From NCBI GenBank assembly GCA_041653615.1, contig JBAZEZ010000031.1, positions 1 to 11,649 of the forward strand: a stretch of DNA of 11,649 bases, given 5' to 3'. This DNA is from JAHJUB01 sp041653615 [NCBI: Candidatus Ratteibacteria bacterium] (lineage in GTDB: Bacteria > Ratteibacteria > UBA8468 > MWAK01). The notes beneath the pieces were generated by a model. That model ran no database searches. It saw only the letters and a program-made list of their open reading frames with translations, and was not told the origin of the DNA. Of the stretch, positions 5,129 through 11,649 are shown one piece after another. Every line of letters starts with the position of its first letter. The stretch's first letter is position 1. A program made the translations under genes and the position numbers.

Positions 5129-7168
5129 ATGACAGCCCAAAGAAAAAATCTCTGGCAGAGCGAACTGACGGGCGCCGCATTGCGCGGGTCTTTTGTTAAG
5201 TTGAATCCGGTTACACTCTGGCGCAGTCCGGTCATGCTCGTGGTTGAATTGGGGGCTTTGACTACGACCGTTATTACTATCGTCGATTCCGTTGCCGGCG
5301 GGAAATTCTGGTTTGATTTTCAAATCAGCCTCTGGCTTTGGTTTACGGTTCTATTTGCGAACTTCGCCGAGGCGCTTGCCGAAGGCCGCGGGAAGGCGCA
5401 GGCCGAAACGCTGCGCCGTACCCGGAGCGAGACTCACGGGACAAAAGTGTTTCCCGACGGTCACGTGGAACAAGTGCCGGCCCTGATGCTTGGCAAGGGA
5501 GACATCGTTGTTGTGGATGCCGGCGAACTGGTTCCGGGAGACGGCGAAATCGTACAGGGGGTGGCTTTGGTTGACGAATCCGCCATTACCGGCGAATCGG
5601 CGCCGGTGGTGCGCGAAGCCGGTGGTGACCGGAGCGGCATAACCGGCGGCACAAAAATCCTGTCGGGACGGATTACCGCCCGTATCAGCACGGACCCGGG
5701 CGACACCTTCCTGGACCACATGGTGGCGATGGTGGAAAGCGCCAAACGCCAGAAAACACCCAACGAAATTGCTCTGGAAATACTTTTGGTCGGACTGACA
5801 ATCCTCTTTCTCGTCGTAGTTCTCGCGCTTCCCGTTTTTGCTTCCTACATACATGTTTCCATATCCATCTCTGTTCTGGTGGCTTTGCTGGTCTGTCTGA
5901 TGCCGACTACCATCGGCGGGCTGCTCCCTGCCATCGGAATCGCCGGAATGGACCGGCTGCTGCGGAAGAACGTCATTTCCTTAAGCGGCCGCGCGGTGGA
6001 GGCAGCCGGCGACGTGGACGTGGTGTTGCTGGACAAAACCGGAACGATAACGCTGGGCAGCCGGATGGCGACTGATTTCATCCCGGCGGACGGCGTTTCC
6101 GGAGAAGAACTCGCGGAGGCAGCGCTCTTTTCGTCGTTGGCTGATGAAACGCCGGAGGGCAGAAGCATCGTCGTTCTCGCGAAGCAGAAGGTTGGTATCC
6201 GCAGTCAGGATATTCACCCGCCCGAAAACGCCGTTTTTATCCCCTTCAGCGTGGAAACAAGGATGAGCGGAATCAACTGGGACGTACGGGAAATCCGTAA
6301 AGGAGCCGCAGACGCAGTGGAAGAATTTGCCCGCTCCAGGGGTGGAGAGGTGAGCGGCAGAGTGACAAGAACTGCCGACAATATAGCGCTGGAAGGCGAA
6401 ACGCCGCTTCTGGTGGCGGACGGCAAAAGAGTTCTCGGCATTATCCGCCTGAAGGACGTGCTTAAACAGAATATCCCGGAACGGATTGCCCGCTTACGGG
6501 GCTTGGGAATTCAATCCGTGATGATTACGGGAGATAATTCCATTACCGCGGCATCCATCGCCGCGGAAGCCGGATTGGATGATTTTTTCGCGCAGGCAAA
6601 GCCGGAGACGAAACTGGGGCTTATCCGGAAATATCAGGAGATGGGGCATCTGGTTGCCATGATAGGCGACGGTACCAACGATGCTCCCGCCCTTGCCCAG
6701 GCAGACGTCGCCGTTGCCATGAACGCGGGAACCCAGGTTGCGCGGGAGGCGGCCAACATGATTGACCTTGATTCCACGCCGACCAAACTGTTGGACATCG
6801 TGGAGATCGGCAAGCAGATATTAATAACAAGAGGCGCCCTTACCACGTTCAGCATCGCGAATGACGTGGCTAAATATTTTGCCATTATTCCGGCGGTATT
6901 CGTGGTTCAATACCCGAGGCTCAATGTGCTCAACGTTATGCATCTTGCGACACCGGCCAGCGCGGTGCTTGCCGCGGTCATTTTTAATGCCATTATCATT
7001 CCGATGCTTATCCCGCTGGCTTTGCACGGGGTCAGTTACCGTCCTTCTTCAGCCGTGTCGCTTTTGAAACGCAACATGTTCATTTACGGATTCGGCGGTC
7101 TGGCGCTGCCGTTTCTGGGCATCAAACTTCTTGATATGATAATAGTCGCCTTTAAGCATATTCCATAA
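5129..7168 (+). CDS. kdpB: KdpB, P-type ATPase subunit of the Kdp K+ pump
   Basis: A 679-residue P-type ATPase that hydrolyses ATP to drive K+ uptake through KdpA. The catalytic Asp is D302 in DKTGTITLG. The actuator motif ITGES is at 153-157; its serine, S157, is equivalent to the inhibitory phosphorylation site in E. coli KdpB. The nucleotide-domain FSVETRMSG (373-381) and K391 in RKGA, the hinge MITGDN (465-470), [21 protein letters not shown] (511-531 in part) and the membrane charges D579/K582 in NDVAKYFA are all conserved. The M4 segment [10 protein letters not shown] (258-266) is typical. Length and motifs are complete, so it should be functional. AGAGGAG ends four bases before the ATG. 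Confidence 0.98.
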   Translation: MTAQRKNLWQSELTGAALRGSFVKLNPVTLWRSPVMLVVELGALTTTVITIVDSVAGGKFWFDFQISLWLWFTVLFANFAEALAEGRGKAQAETLRRTRSETHGTKVFPDGHVEQVPALMLGKGDIVVVDAGELVPGDGEIVQGVALVDESAITGESAPVVREAGGDRSGITGGTKILSGRITARISTDPGDTFLDHMVAMVESAKRQKTPNEIALEILLVGLTILFLVVVLALPVFASYIHVSISISVLVALLVCLMPTTIGGLLPAIGIAGMDRLLRKNVISLSGRAVEAAGDVDVVLLDKTGTITLGSRMATDFIPADGVSGEELAEAALFSSLADETPEGRSIVVLAKQKVGIRSQDIHPPENAVFIPFSVETRMSGINWDVREIRKGAADAVEEFARSRGGEVSGRVTRTADNIALEGETPLLVADGKRVLGIIRLKDVLKQNIPERIARLRGLGIQSVMITGDNSITAASIAAEAGLDDFFAQAKPETKLGLIRKYQEMGHLVAMIGDGTNDAPALAQADVAVAMNAGTQVAREAANMIDLDSTPTKLLDIVEIGKQILITRGALTTFSIANDVAKYFAIIPAVFVVQYPRLNVLNVMHLATPASAVLAAVIFNAIIIPMLIPLALHGVSYRPSSAVSLLKRNMFIYGFGGLALPFLGIKLLDMIIVAFKHIP

Positions 7169-7181
7169 GGAAAAGCAGGAT

Positions 7182-7760
7182 ATGAAAAGGGAAATGAGAC
7201 GCGCCTTTCTGATTCTGACATTTTTCTCAATCCTGACGGGGTTTCTCTATCCGGTCTTCATGACGGTTTTTTCCCGGTTCTTTTTTTCGTATCGTGCCGG
7301 CGGCAGCATTATTATGTTTCAGGGAAAGATGGTGGGTTCGGAATTGATAGGACAGAACTTCAAGAAACCGGAATATTTTCACGGCCGGCCCTCGGCGGGA
7401 GATTATGACGCCGGAAACTCAGGCGGCAGTAATCTTGGTCCGGCAAACGGGGCTTTAATCAAGCGCGTTCAGGAGAGGGCGGATAGTTTCCGTTCGGAAA
7501 ACGGGCTTTCCAAGGAGCAGAAGGTACCGGCCGACATGGTATCGGCGTCCGCCAGCGGGCTGGACCCTCACATCAGCGTGGAAGCGACGCTGTTTCAGGT
7601 TCGTCGGGTTTCCGGGGTTCGCCGTCTTCCGGAGGGCGAAGTACTCGCTTTGGTTAAGGAGTGTACGGAAAATCCGGTGTTGGGGTTTTTCGGCCGCCCA
7701 AGGGTGAATGTGTTAAATCTAAATATTCGTCTTGACCGGTTACAACAGGAGGTGAGGTAA
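7182..7760 (+). CDS. kdpC: KdpC, accessory subunit of the Kdp K+ pump
   Basis: A 192-residue protein with one N-terminal membrane helix (about residues 8-34) and a periplasmic domain. It is part of the KdpFABC complex and needed for high-affinity uptake. Family motifs are GSELIGQNF, YFHGRPSAGDYDA, GGSNLGPAN and VPADMVSASASGLDPHIS. The gene begins 13 bases after kdpB and its TAA overlaps the kdpD ATG by one base (TAATG), indicating translational coupling. The family position and all motifs are normal. Confidence 0.96.
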   Translation: MKREMRRAFLILTFFSILTGFLYPVFMTVFSRFFFSYRAGGSIIMFQGKMVGSELIGQNFKKPEYFHGRPSAGDYDAGNSGGSNLGPANGALIKRVQERADSFRSENGLSKEQKVPADMVSASASGLDPHISVEATLFQVRRVSGVRRLPEGEVLALVKECTENPVLGFFGRPRVNVLNLNIRLDRLQQEVR

Positions 7761-9730
7761 TGAACGGACCGGAAAGACCGGACCCTGATGTTTTATTGCG
7801 GCGTCTGAAAAAGGAAGAAAAACAGGAAGCGCCGGGTCAAGGGAAATTAAAGATATTTTTGGGCTATTCGGCCGGTGTCGGTAAAACCTACCAGATGCTT
7901 GAAGAGGCGCGCATCCTGAAAAGTAAAGGTGTTGATGTCGTTGTAGGTCTGGTAGAAACGCACGGCCGCTCCGAAACGGAAACCCTGCTGGAAGGGTTTG
8001 AAATCGTCCCGCGTTTCCATAAAGAGTATCAGGGGATTCTCTTGACGGAAATGGATGTGGACGCGGTGAAATCCCGTTGCCCCGCCGTTGTGATTGTTGA
8101 TGAACTAGCGCATACGAACGTCCCCGGTTCACGCAACGACAAACGTTTTCAAGACGTGGAAGAACTTTTGAGCATTGGAATCAATGTGTTTTCCACGCTC
8201 AATATCCAGCATGTGGAAAGTTTCAAAGATGTCGTTTACCAGATTTCCGGCGTCCGGGTCCGCGAGACCGTTCCGGATCGTGTGTTGACAATGGCCGATG
8301 AAATAGAATTGGTCGACCTTCCGCCGGACGCGCTTTTACAGCGTTTTCAAGAAGGTAAAGTTTACGTTCCCGACCAAGCGCGGCAAGCCATGCTCCGGTT
8401 TTTCCGCAAAGGAAACCTGTTGGCGCTAAGGGAATTAGTTCTGCGCTTTACGACCCAGCACGCGGAAAAAAACCTCCAGGCATTTATGGCGGCAGAGGGC
8501 GTTTTTGGCCCTCTGTCTGCCGGTTCGCGGATTATGGTCTGTGTCAGCGCCAGTCCGTTTTCCCGAAAACTGGTACGCATCGCCCAGCGGTTTTCCGCCG
8601 ACATGGACGCGGAATGGTTTGCGGTTCACGTAGACTTAATGCGGAGCCGCCGGCCGGACGAACAAACCCGGAATCAACTTGCCGAAAACCTGAAACTGGC
8701 TGAAGAATTCGGCGGCAAGGTGGTGACTCTGCCGGGGGTCAGCGCGGCGGATGAAGTTCTCAAATTCGCGCATTCCCATAACGTCTCGTTTCTCATCGTG
8801 GGATACCCGGGTAGGACCCGATGGCGTGAATTTCTGTTCGGCTCTTTCGTGAACGATATTGTGCGGCGAAGCGGCACAATGCATGTTCTGGTTGTGGGAA
8901 ACAAAGAAAGGCAATCGTCCAGATGGAAGGGCGCCTTTTTCCTTGGTGAATATGGCCGTCAATCCTGGATTGCCGGCGCAGCCTCGGTCGCGGTAATGAC
9001 CGGTATCTGCCTTTTGTTGCGGCCCTATCTGGAGTTTGTAAACATAACCATGCTTATGCTTTTGCCGGTCATTTTCAGCAGCGTCCTCTGGAAGTGGTCG
9101 GCCGGATTGTTAGCGTCACTGCTGGCCGCGGCTTCCCTCGATTTTTTCTTTATTCCCCCGTTTTTAACCTTTAGCATAGAAGATTGGCGCTATCTTCCCG
9201 GTTTTTTTGTCTTTTTTGCCGTAGCTTTCGTCACCTGTTTTCTCGCGGATATGATGAAAAGGCAGGAGGAAAATGCCGTTAAGAGGGAAAGGTTTGTTTC
9301 GGCTCTCTATTTTTTCAGCCGGGATTTAATGGCGGTCCGCGAACTGAGTGAGCTTCTTGAAAAAGCCAACCGCACCATATCCGAAGCGTTTCAGTGCGAA
9401 GTCGTCATTTTACTGCCGGATTTGTCCGGAAGTTTGAAACTGGCGTCAACGACCGGGAAAGAAATAATTTTCAGTGAAAATGATTTTGGCGTGGCAACGT
9501 GGGTTTTTCAACAAGGCCGGCCGGCCGGACAGGGAACGGAAACGCTTTCCTCGGCGGCCTGGAGATTTTTACCTTTCAAGGACCAGCACGGCATTTTCGG
9601 CGTGCTCGGAGTCCATACGCGCCAGGGCGGACAGTTTCTTTCTCCGGAAAAGCGGTTGCTTGATGCTTTTGCGAACATAGTCGCACTGGCTTTGGAGCGA
9701 ACTCAGAGCATAAGCAAGGAATCCGGATAG
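7760..9730 (+). CDS. kdpD: KdpD-like sensor lacking the histidine kinase domain
   Basis: A 656-residue protein. In order: N-terminal KdpD domain with Walker A GYSAGVGKT (35-43) and Walker B VIVDELAHTN (111-120); a USP-like domain (about 255-380) that binds c-di-AMP in S. aureus KdpD; four membrane helices (about 401-420, 426-443, 446-466, 478-497); and a GAF domain (about 515-650). It stops at ALALERTQSISKESG, where full-length KdpD (about 890 residues in E. coli) would enter the HisKA dimerisation helices. The phospho-acceptor His region and ATPase domain are absent. Downstream DNA is a promoter and leader, not frameshifted kinase sequence. kdpE is absent. It may act with a kinase encoded elsewhere or directly on KdpFABC. 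A strong AGGAGGT lies in the end of kdpC. Confidence 0.93.
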   Translation: MNGPERPDPDVLLRRLKKEEKQEAPGQGKLKIFLGYSAGVGKTYQMLEEARILKSKGVDVVVGLVETHGRSETETLLEGFEIVPRFHKEYQGILLTEMDVDAVKSRCPAVVIVDELAHTNVPGSRNDKRFQDVEELLSIGINVFSTLNIQHVESFKDVVYQISGVRVRETVPDRVLTMADEIELVDLPPDALLQRFQEGKVYVPDQARQAMLRFFRKGNLLALRELVLRFTTQHAEKNLQAFMAAEGVFGPLSAGSRIMVCVSASPFSRKLVRIAQRFSADMDAEWFAVHVDLMRSRRPDEQTRNQLAENLKLAEEFGGKVVTLPGVSAADEVLKFAHSHNVSFLIVGYPGRTRWREFLFGSFVNDIVRRSGTMHVLVVGNKERQSSRWKGAFFLGEYGRQSWIAGAASVAVMTGICLLLRPYLEFVNITMLMLLPVIFSSVLWKWSAGLLASLLAAASLDFFFIPPFLTFSIEDWRYLPGFFVFFAVAFVTCFLADMMKRQEENAVKRERFVSALYFFSRDLMAVRELSELLEKANRTISEAFQCEVVILLPDLSGSLKLASTTGKEIIFSENDFGVATWVFQQGRPAGQGTETLSSAAWRFLPFKDQHGIFGVLGVHTRQGGQFLSPEKRLLDAFANIVALALERTQSISKESG

Positions 9731-9767
9731 GCCGGCGGGGTGATTTTCGACGGGATATTTACCGGAT

Positions 9768-9797
9768 TTGACGAAAAGGGGTATGATGTGATATTAT
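9768..9797 (+). promoter_or_regulatory. Promoter for the glnA leader
   Basis: TTGACG (9768-9773), 18 bases ending in TGA, then TATTAT (9792-9797). Predicted start is near 9804. It shares the 18-base spacer and the extended -10 with the amidotransferase promoter at 2145-2174, while the other promoters in the window use 17 bases. Confidence 0.75.
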
Positions 9798-9817
9798 ATA
9801 CACCGTAATACAATTTA

Positions 9818-9886
9818 GAGGCAAAGAAGCCTCCCGGGCAGTGTTAGCTCCTCAGAGCAATGTTGCTTCGGAGGCATTTTTATTTT
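9818..9886 (+). promoter_or_regulatory. Putative ANTAR two-hexaloop antitermination leader 2 (glnA)
   Basis: Hairpin 1 is GAGGC (9818-9822) with GCCTC (9829-9833) around loop AAAGAA. Hairpin 2 is GAGC (9855-9858) with GCTT (9865-9868, one G-U pair) around loop AATGTT. Both loops have A1 and G4. Between them GGGC/GCTC (9836-9839 with 9847-9850) closes a seven-base loop AGTGTTA that looks like a degenerate duplicate of hairpin 2. GGAGGC (9870-9875), followed by ATTTTTATTTT, can compete with hairpin 1 for GCCTCC (9829-9834), or with CCTC at 9850-9853 while keeping hairpin 2. The mechanism is therefore less clear-cut than in leader 1, but the shared architecture supports the same regulator. Confidence 0.65.
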
Positions 9887-9894
9887 ATAGACAA

Positions 9895-9933
9895 GGGCGT
9901 CTTTCTCTCAACGGGGAGAAGGCGCCTTTTTTT
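9895..9933 (+). terminator. Strong intrinsic terminator in the glnA leader
   Basis: ggcgtctt, a bulged T, then ctc (9896-9907) pairs with gagaaggcgcc (9916-9926), about 11 bp with one G-U pair and one bulge, followed by seven T's (9927-9933). It stands downstream of the ANTAR-like hairpins and upstream of glnA, so glnA transcription from 9804 must pass it. It may be the real attenuator here, or an end for read-through from kdp. Confidence 0.75.
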
Positions 9934-9957
9934 ATGCCAAACGTATTAAATATTTTG

Positions 9958-10010
9958 TGTAGGGGGGCTATGTCCCCTCCCGTGGGCGGGGATGTAACCC
10001 CGCCCCTACA
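9958..10010. repeat. 53-bp GC-rich palindromic repeat (REP-like)
   Basis: The ends are tgtagggg and cccctaca, and the whole element is an imperfect palindrome. Within it gggcgggg (9984-9991) pairs perfectly with ccccgccc (9998-10005) around atgtaa. It ends 47 bases before the glnA start codon, inside the predicted mRNA leader. It has no T-tract. Elements with these ends look like dispersed intergenic palindromes. Confidence 0.7.
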
Positions 10011-10043
10011 TTTCTGAATGCGAATTGGCATATTCCACATTTC

Positions 10044-10049
10044 GGAGGA
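10044..10049 (+). promoter_or_regulatory. Ribosome-binding site that fixes the glnA start
   Basis: GGAGGA lies seven bases before the ATG at 10057. An in-frame ATG exists at 10018, but it has no such site and would add 13 residues not expected in glutamine synthetase. Confidence 0.85.
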
Positions 10050-10056
10050 TAGAAAG

Positions 10057-11493
10057 ATGAAACCGGCGGAAGTATTGAAGATGGTGAAGGAGAACGACGT
10101 TAAATTTGTTGATTTAAAGTTCAATGATTTACCGGGCCTCTGGCAGCATTTTACCATTCCGGCCAGTGAATTGACCGAATTGGACGATTTGACCACCAAA
10201 ACTATTTTTACCGATGGTATTGGGTTCGACGGCAGCAGTATCCGCGGTTTTCAGAAGATTCAGGAAAGCGACATGATTCTTATTCCCGACCCGGATACCG
10301 CGATGATTGACCCGGTCTGCGAGGTGAAGACGTTGAGCATGATTTGCGACATTTTTGACCCATTGAGCCGCAAGCCCTATAGCCGGGACCCGCGCTACAT
10401 CGCCAAGAAAGCAGCCGAATATCTGCGTCAGACTGGAATTGCCGATACAAGTTACTGGGGTCCGGAGATGGAGTTTTTTATCTTCAACGACATCCGGTTT
10501 GACCAGACGGAAAACAGCGGTTACTACTTTATTGATTCCGAAGAAGGCGAGTGGAATTCCGGCCGGGACGAAAAGCCGAATCTGGGATATAAACCGCGAT
10601 TCAAGGAAGGATATTTTCCGGTTCCGCCGCATGATTCCTTTCAGGATTTGCGCAGCGAGATGGTGTTGGCGATGATCGCGGCCGGGATTCCGATTGAAGT
10701 TCACCACCATGAGGTGGCGACCGCGGGCCAAACGGAAATTGACATGAAGTTTGATACCCTGGTCCGGGTAGCCGACAAGTGCCTGATGTATAAATACATT
10801 GTTAAAAATATAGCTAAAAAGAAGGGGCTGGTGGCGACATTTATGCCCAAACCGCTTTTCGGCGATAATGGCAGCGGAATGCATACTCACCAGTCGCTTT
10901 GGAAGTCCGGCAAGAACATTTTTTTTGATCCTAAGGGCTACGCGCTTACCAGCGAAACGGCGCGATATTATATCGGCGGATTATTGAAACACGCCGATAG
11001 TCTGATGGCTTTTTGCGCGCCGACCACCAACTCCTACAAGCGGTTGGTGCCCGGTTACGAAGCGCCGGTCAATCTTACGTATTCGGCGCGGAACCGGAGT
11101 GCCGCGATTCGGATACCGGTCTATACCGACAGCCCCAAAAGCAAGCGGATTGAATTTCGGCCGCCGGACTGCGCCGCCAATCCATACCTGGCGTTCAGCG
11201 CGATGCTGATGGCCGGTATTGACGGGATAAAGAACAAGATTGACCCGGGCAAACCCTGTGACTACAATACTTACGAAGCGGTTGAGTCGGGTAAGAGTAA
11301 GGTTCCGACCGTGCCGGGTTCGCTGGCCGATTCACTCTCCGCTCTGAAGAAAGACCATAAATATTTGCTGGAAGGCGGGGTCTTTACCAAGGACGTAATT
11401 GACGTTTGGGTTGAGTATAAGGAAGAGAAAGAATTAGCGCCGATTTCCCTGCGGCCTCATCCTTACGAGTTCTATCTCTATTTCGACATCTGA
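10057..11493 (+). CDS. glnA: Glutamine synthetase, type I
   Basis: A 478-residue cytoplasmic enzyme that makes glutamine from glutamate, ammonia and ATP; type I enzymes are dodecamers. Motifs: DGSSIRGF (58-65), metal-binding EMEF (137-140), EVHHHEVATAGQTEID (214-229), KPLFGDNGSGMHTHQS (265-280), NRSAAIRIP (346-354) and RIEFRPPDCAANPYLAFSAM (364-383). Length is normal for type I. Tyr406 in NTYE aligns with the adenylylated Tyr of the NLYDLP loop in enterobacterial GlnA, but the surrounding residues differ, so adenylylation control is uncertain. A long leader (about 250 nt) with ANTAR-type hairpins, a terminator and a palindrome points to control at transcription elongation. A 3' hairpin follows directly at the stop. 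Confidence 0.97.
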   Translation: MKPAEVLKMVKENDVKFVDLKFNDLPGLWQHFTIPASELTELDDLTTKTIFTDGIGFDGSSIRGFQKIQESDMILIPDPDTAMIDPVCEVKTLSMICDIFDPLSRKPYSRDPRYIAKKAAEYLRQTGIADTSYWGPEMEFFIFNDIRFDQTENSGYYFIDSEEGEWNSGRDEKPNLGYKPRFKEGYFPVPPHDSFQDLRSEMVLAMIAAGIPIEVHHHEVATAGQTEIDMKFDTLVRVADKCLMYKYIVKNIAKKKGLVATFMPKPLFGDNGSGMHTHQSLWKSGKNIFFDPKGYALTSETARYYIGGLLKHADSLMAFCAPTTNSYKRLVPGYEAPVNLTYSARNRSAAIRIPVYTDSPKSKRIEFRPPDCAANPYLAFSAMLMAGIDGIKNKIDPGKPCDYNTYEAVESGKSKVPTVPGSLADSLSALKKDHKYLLEGGVFTKDVIDVWVEYKEEKELAPISLRPHPYEFYLYFDI

Positions 11494-11527
11494 CAATTTA
11501 CGACAAGAAAACTTGCCGTAAATTGTC
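11492..11527 (+). terminator. Hairpin at the glnA 3' end, possible terminator
   Basis: gacaatttacgacaag (11492-11507) pairs with 11512-11527 around an AAAA loop: 16 positions with one A-C mismatch. The stem starts inside the stop codon and its right arm takes in the first four bases of the inverted repeat. There is no clean T-tract after it (catctatg), so it may protect the 3' end or terminate weakly. Confidence 0.55.
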
Positions 11528-11649
11528 ATCTATGAAAGGACTGTGTCAAATCGCGTAACTCGTCCCTTTCAAAAACGTAGTTTACATAAATTATTCTTAA
11601 ACCGGTTAAACCGGATTGTATCGTTGGATTTATGTATCCAGTCATCTAT
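11524..11649. repeat. 126-bp terminal inverted repeat, right copy
   Basis: Exact reverse complement of 2-127, and it runs to the last base of the window. The 9-mer gtcatctat is present at both ends of the copy (11525-11533 and 11641-11649). It begins 30 bases after the glnA stop codon. Confidence 0.95.

Noticed and set aside
9731-9767. A frameshifted continuation of kdpD encoding the histidine kinase
   Set aside because: The sequence is only 37 bp long before the next promoter and shows no HisKA-like coding in any frame.
9804-10056. A glutamine riboswitch (glnA RNA motif) before glnA
   Set aside because: I do not see its conserved core; the paired hexaloop hairpins and terminators fit a protein-directed antitermination leader better.
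1-11649. A linear plasmid or phage with inverted terminal repeats
   Set aside because: The content is chromosomal housekeeping genes with no replication, packaging or structural genes; a contig ending in a genomic repeat is simpler.
1-11649. A CRISPR array
   Set aside because: No short direct repeat recurs at regular spacing anywhere in the window; the only direct 9-mers bound the terminal repeat.

Overview
The window is a bacterial chromosomal segment, most likely an assembled contig from an uncultured or poorly characterised diderm bacterium. A lipobox-bearing CsgG-domain lipoprotein suggests an outer membrane. GC content is moderate by eye, and promoters and Shine-Dalgarno sites are near consensus. 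I cannot place the phylum from sequence alone. The gene set is housekeeping and physiology: lipoate attachment, a tRNA, glutamine metabolism and high-affinity K+ uptake. There is no phage or plasmid content.

Layout from left to right: (1) one copy of a 126-bp sequence that is repeated, inverted and perfect, at the far right end. (2) A LipM/LplA-family gene on the minus strand whose stop codon touches the repeat and whose C-terminus looks short. (3) Back-to-back near-identical promoters driving that gene leftward and tRNA-Ala(TGC) rightward. (4) About 330 bp without a gene, holding displaced pieces of the tRNA 3' end, two perfect hairpins and a degenerate palindrome. (5) A CsgG-family lipoprotein. 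(6) A consensus promoter and attenuator leader ahead of a glutamate-synthase-type class II glutamine amidotransferase. (7) A compact kdpA-kdpB-kdpC-kdpD operon whose KdpD stops after its GAF domain and has no histidine kinase; kdpF and kdpE are absent. (8) A second leader of the same kind, a strong terminator and a GC-rich palindrome ahead of glnA. (9) glnA, a 3' hairpin and the second copy of the inverted repeat.

The most interesting signal is the pair of leaders. Both run: TTGAC(A/G), 18 nt, TGA-TAT(A/T)AT, then a GAGGC/GCCTC hairpin with a six-base loop, a second hairpin with a six-base loop, then a GGAGGC arm followed by T-rich sequence. All four loops have A at position 1 and G at position 4, the signature of the two-hexaloop RNA bound by ANTAR-domain antiterminators. 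One leader precedes a glutamine amidotransferase and the other glutamine synthetase. This suggests a nitrogen-responsive antitermination regulon on both sides of the K+ uptake operon. The ANTAR protein itself is not in the window, so the assignment rests on RNA features and gene context.
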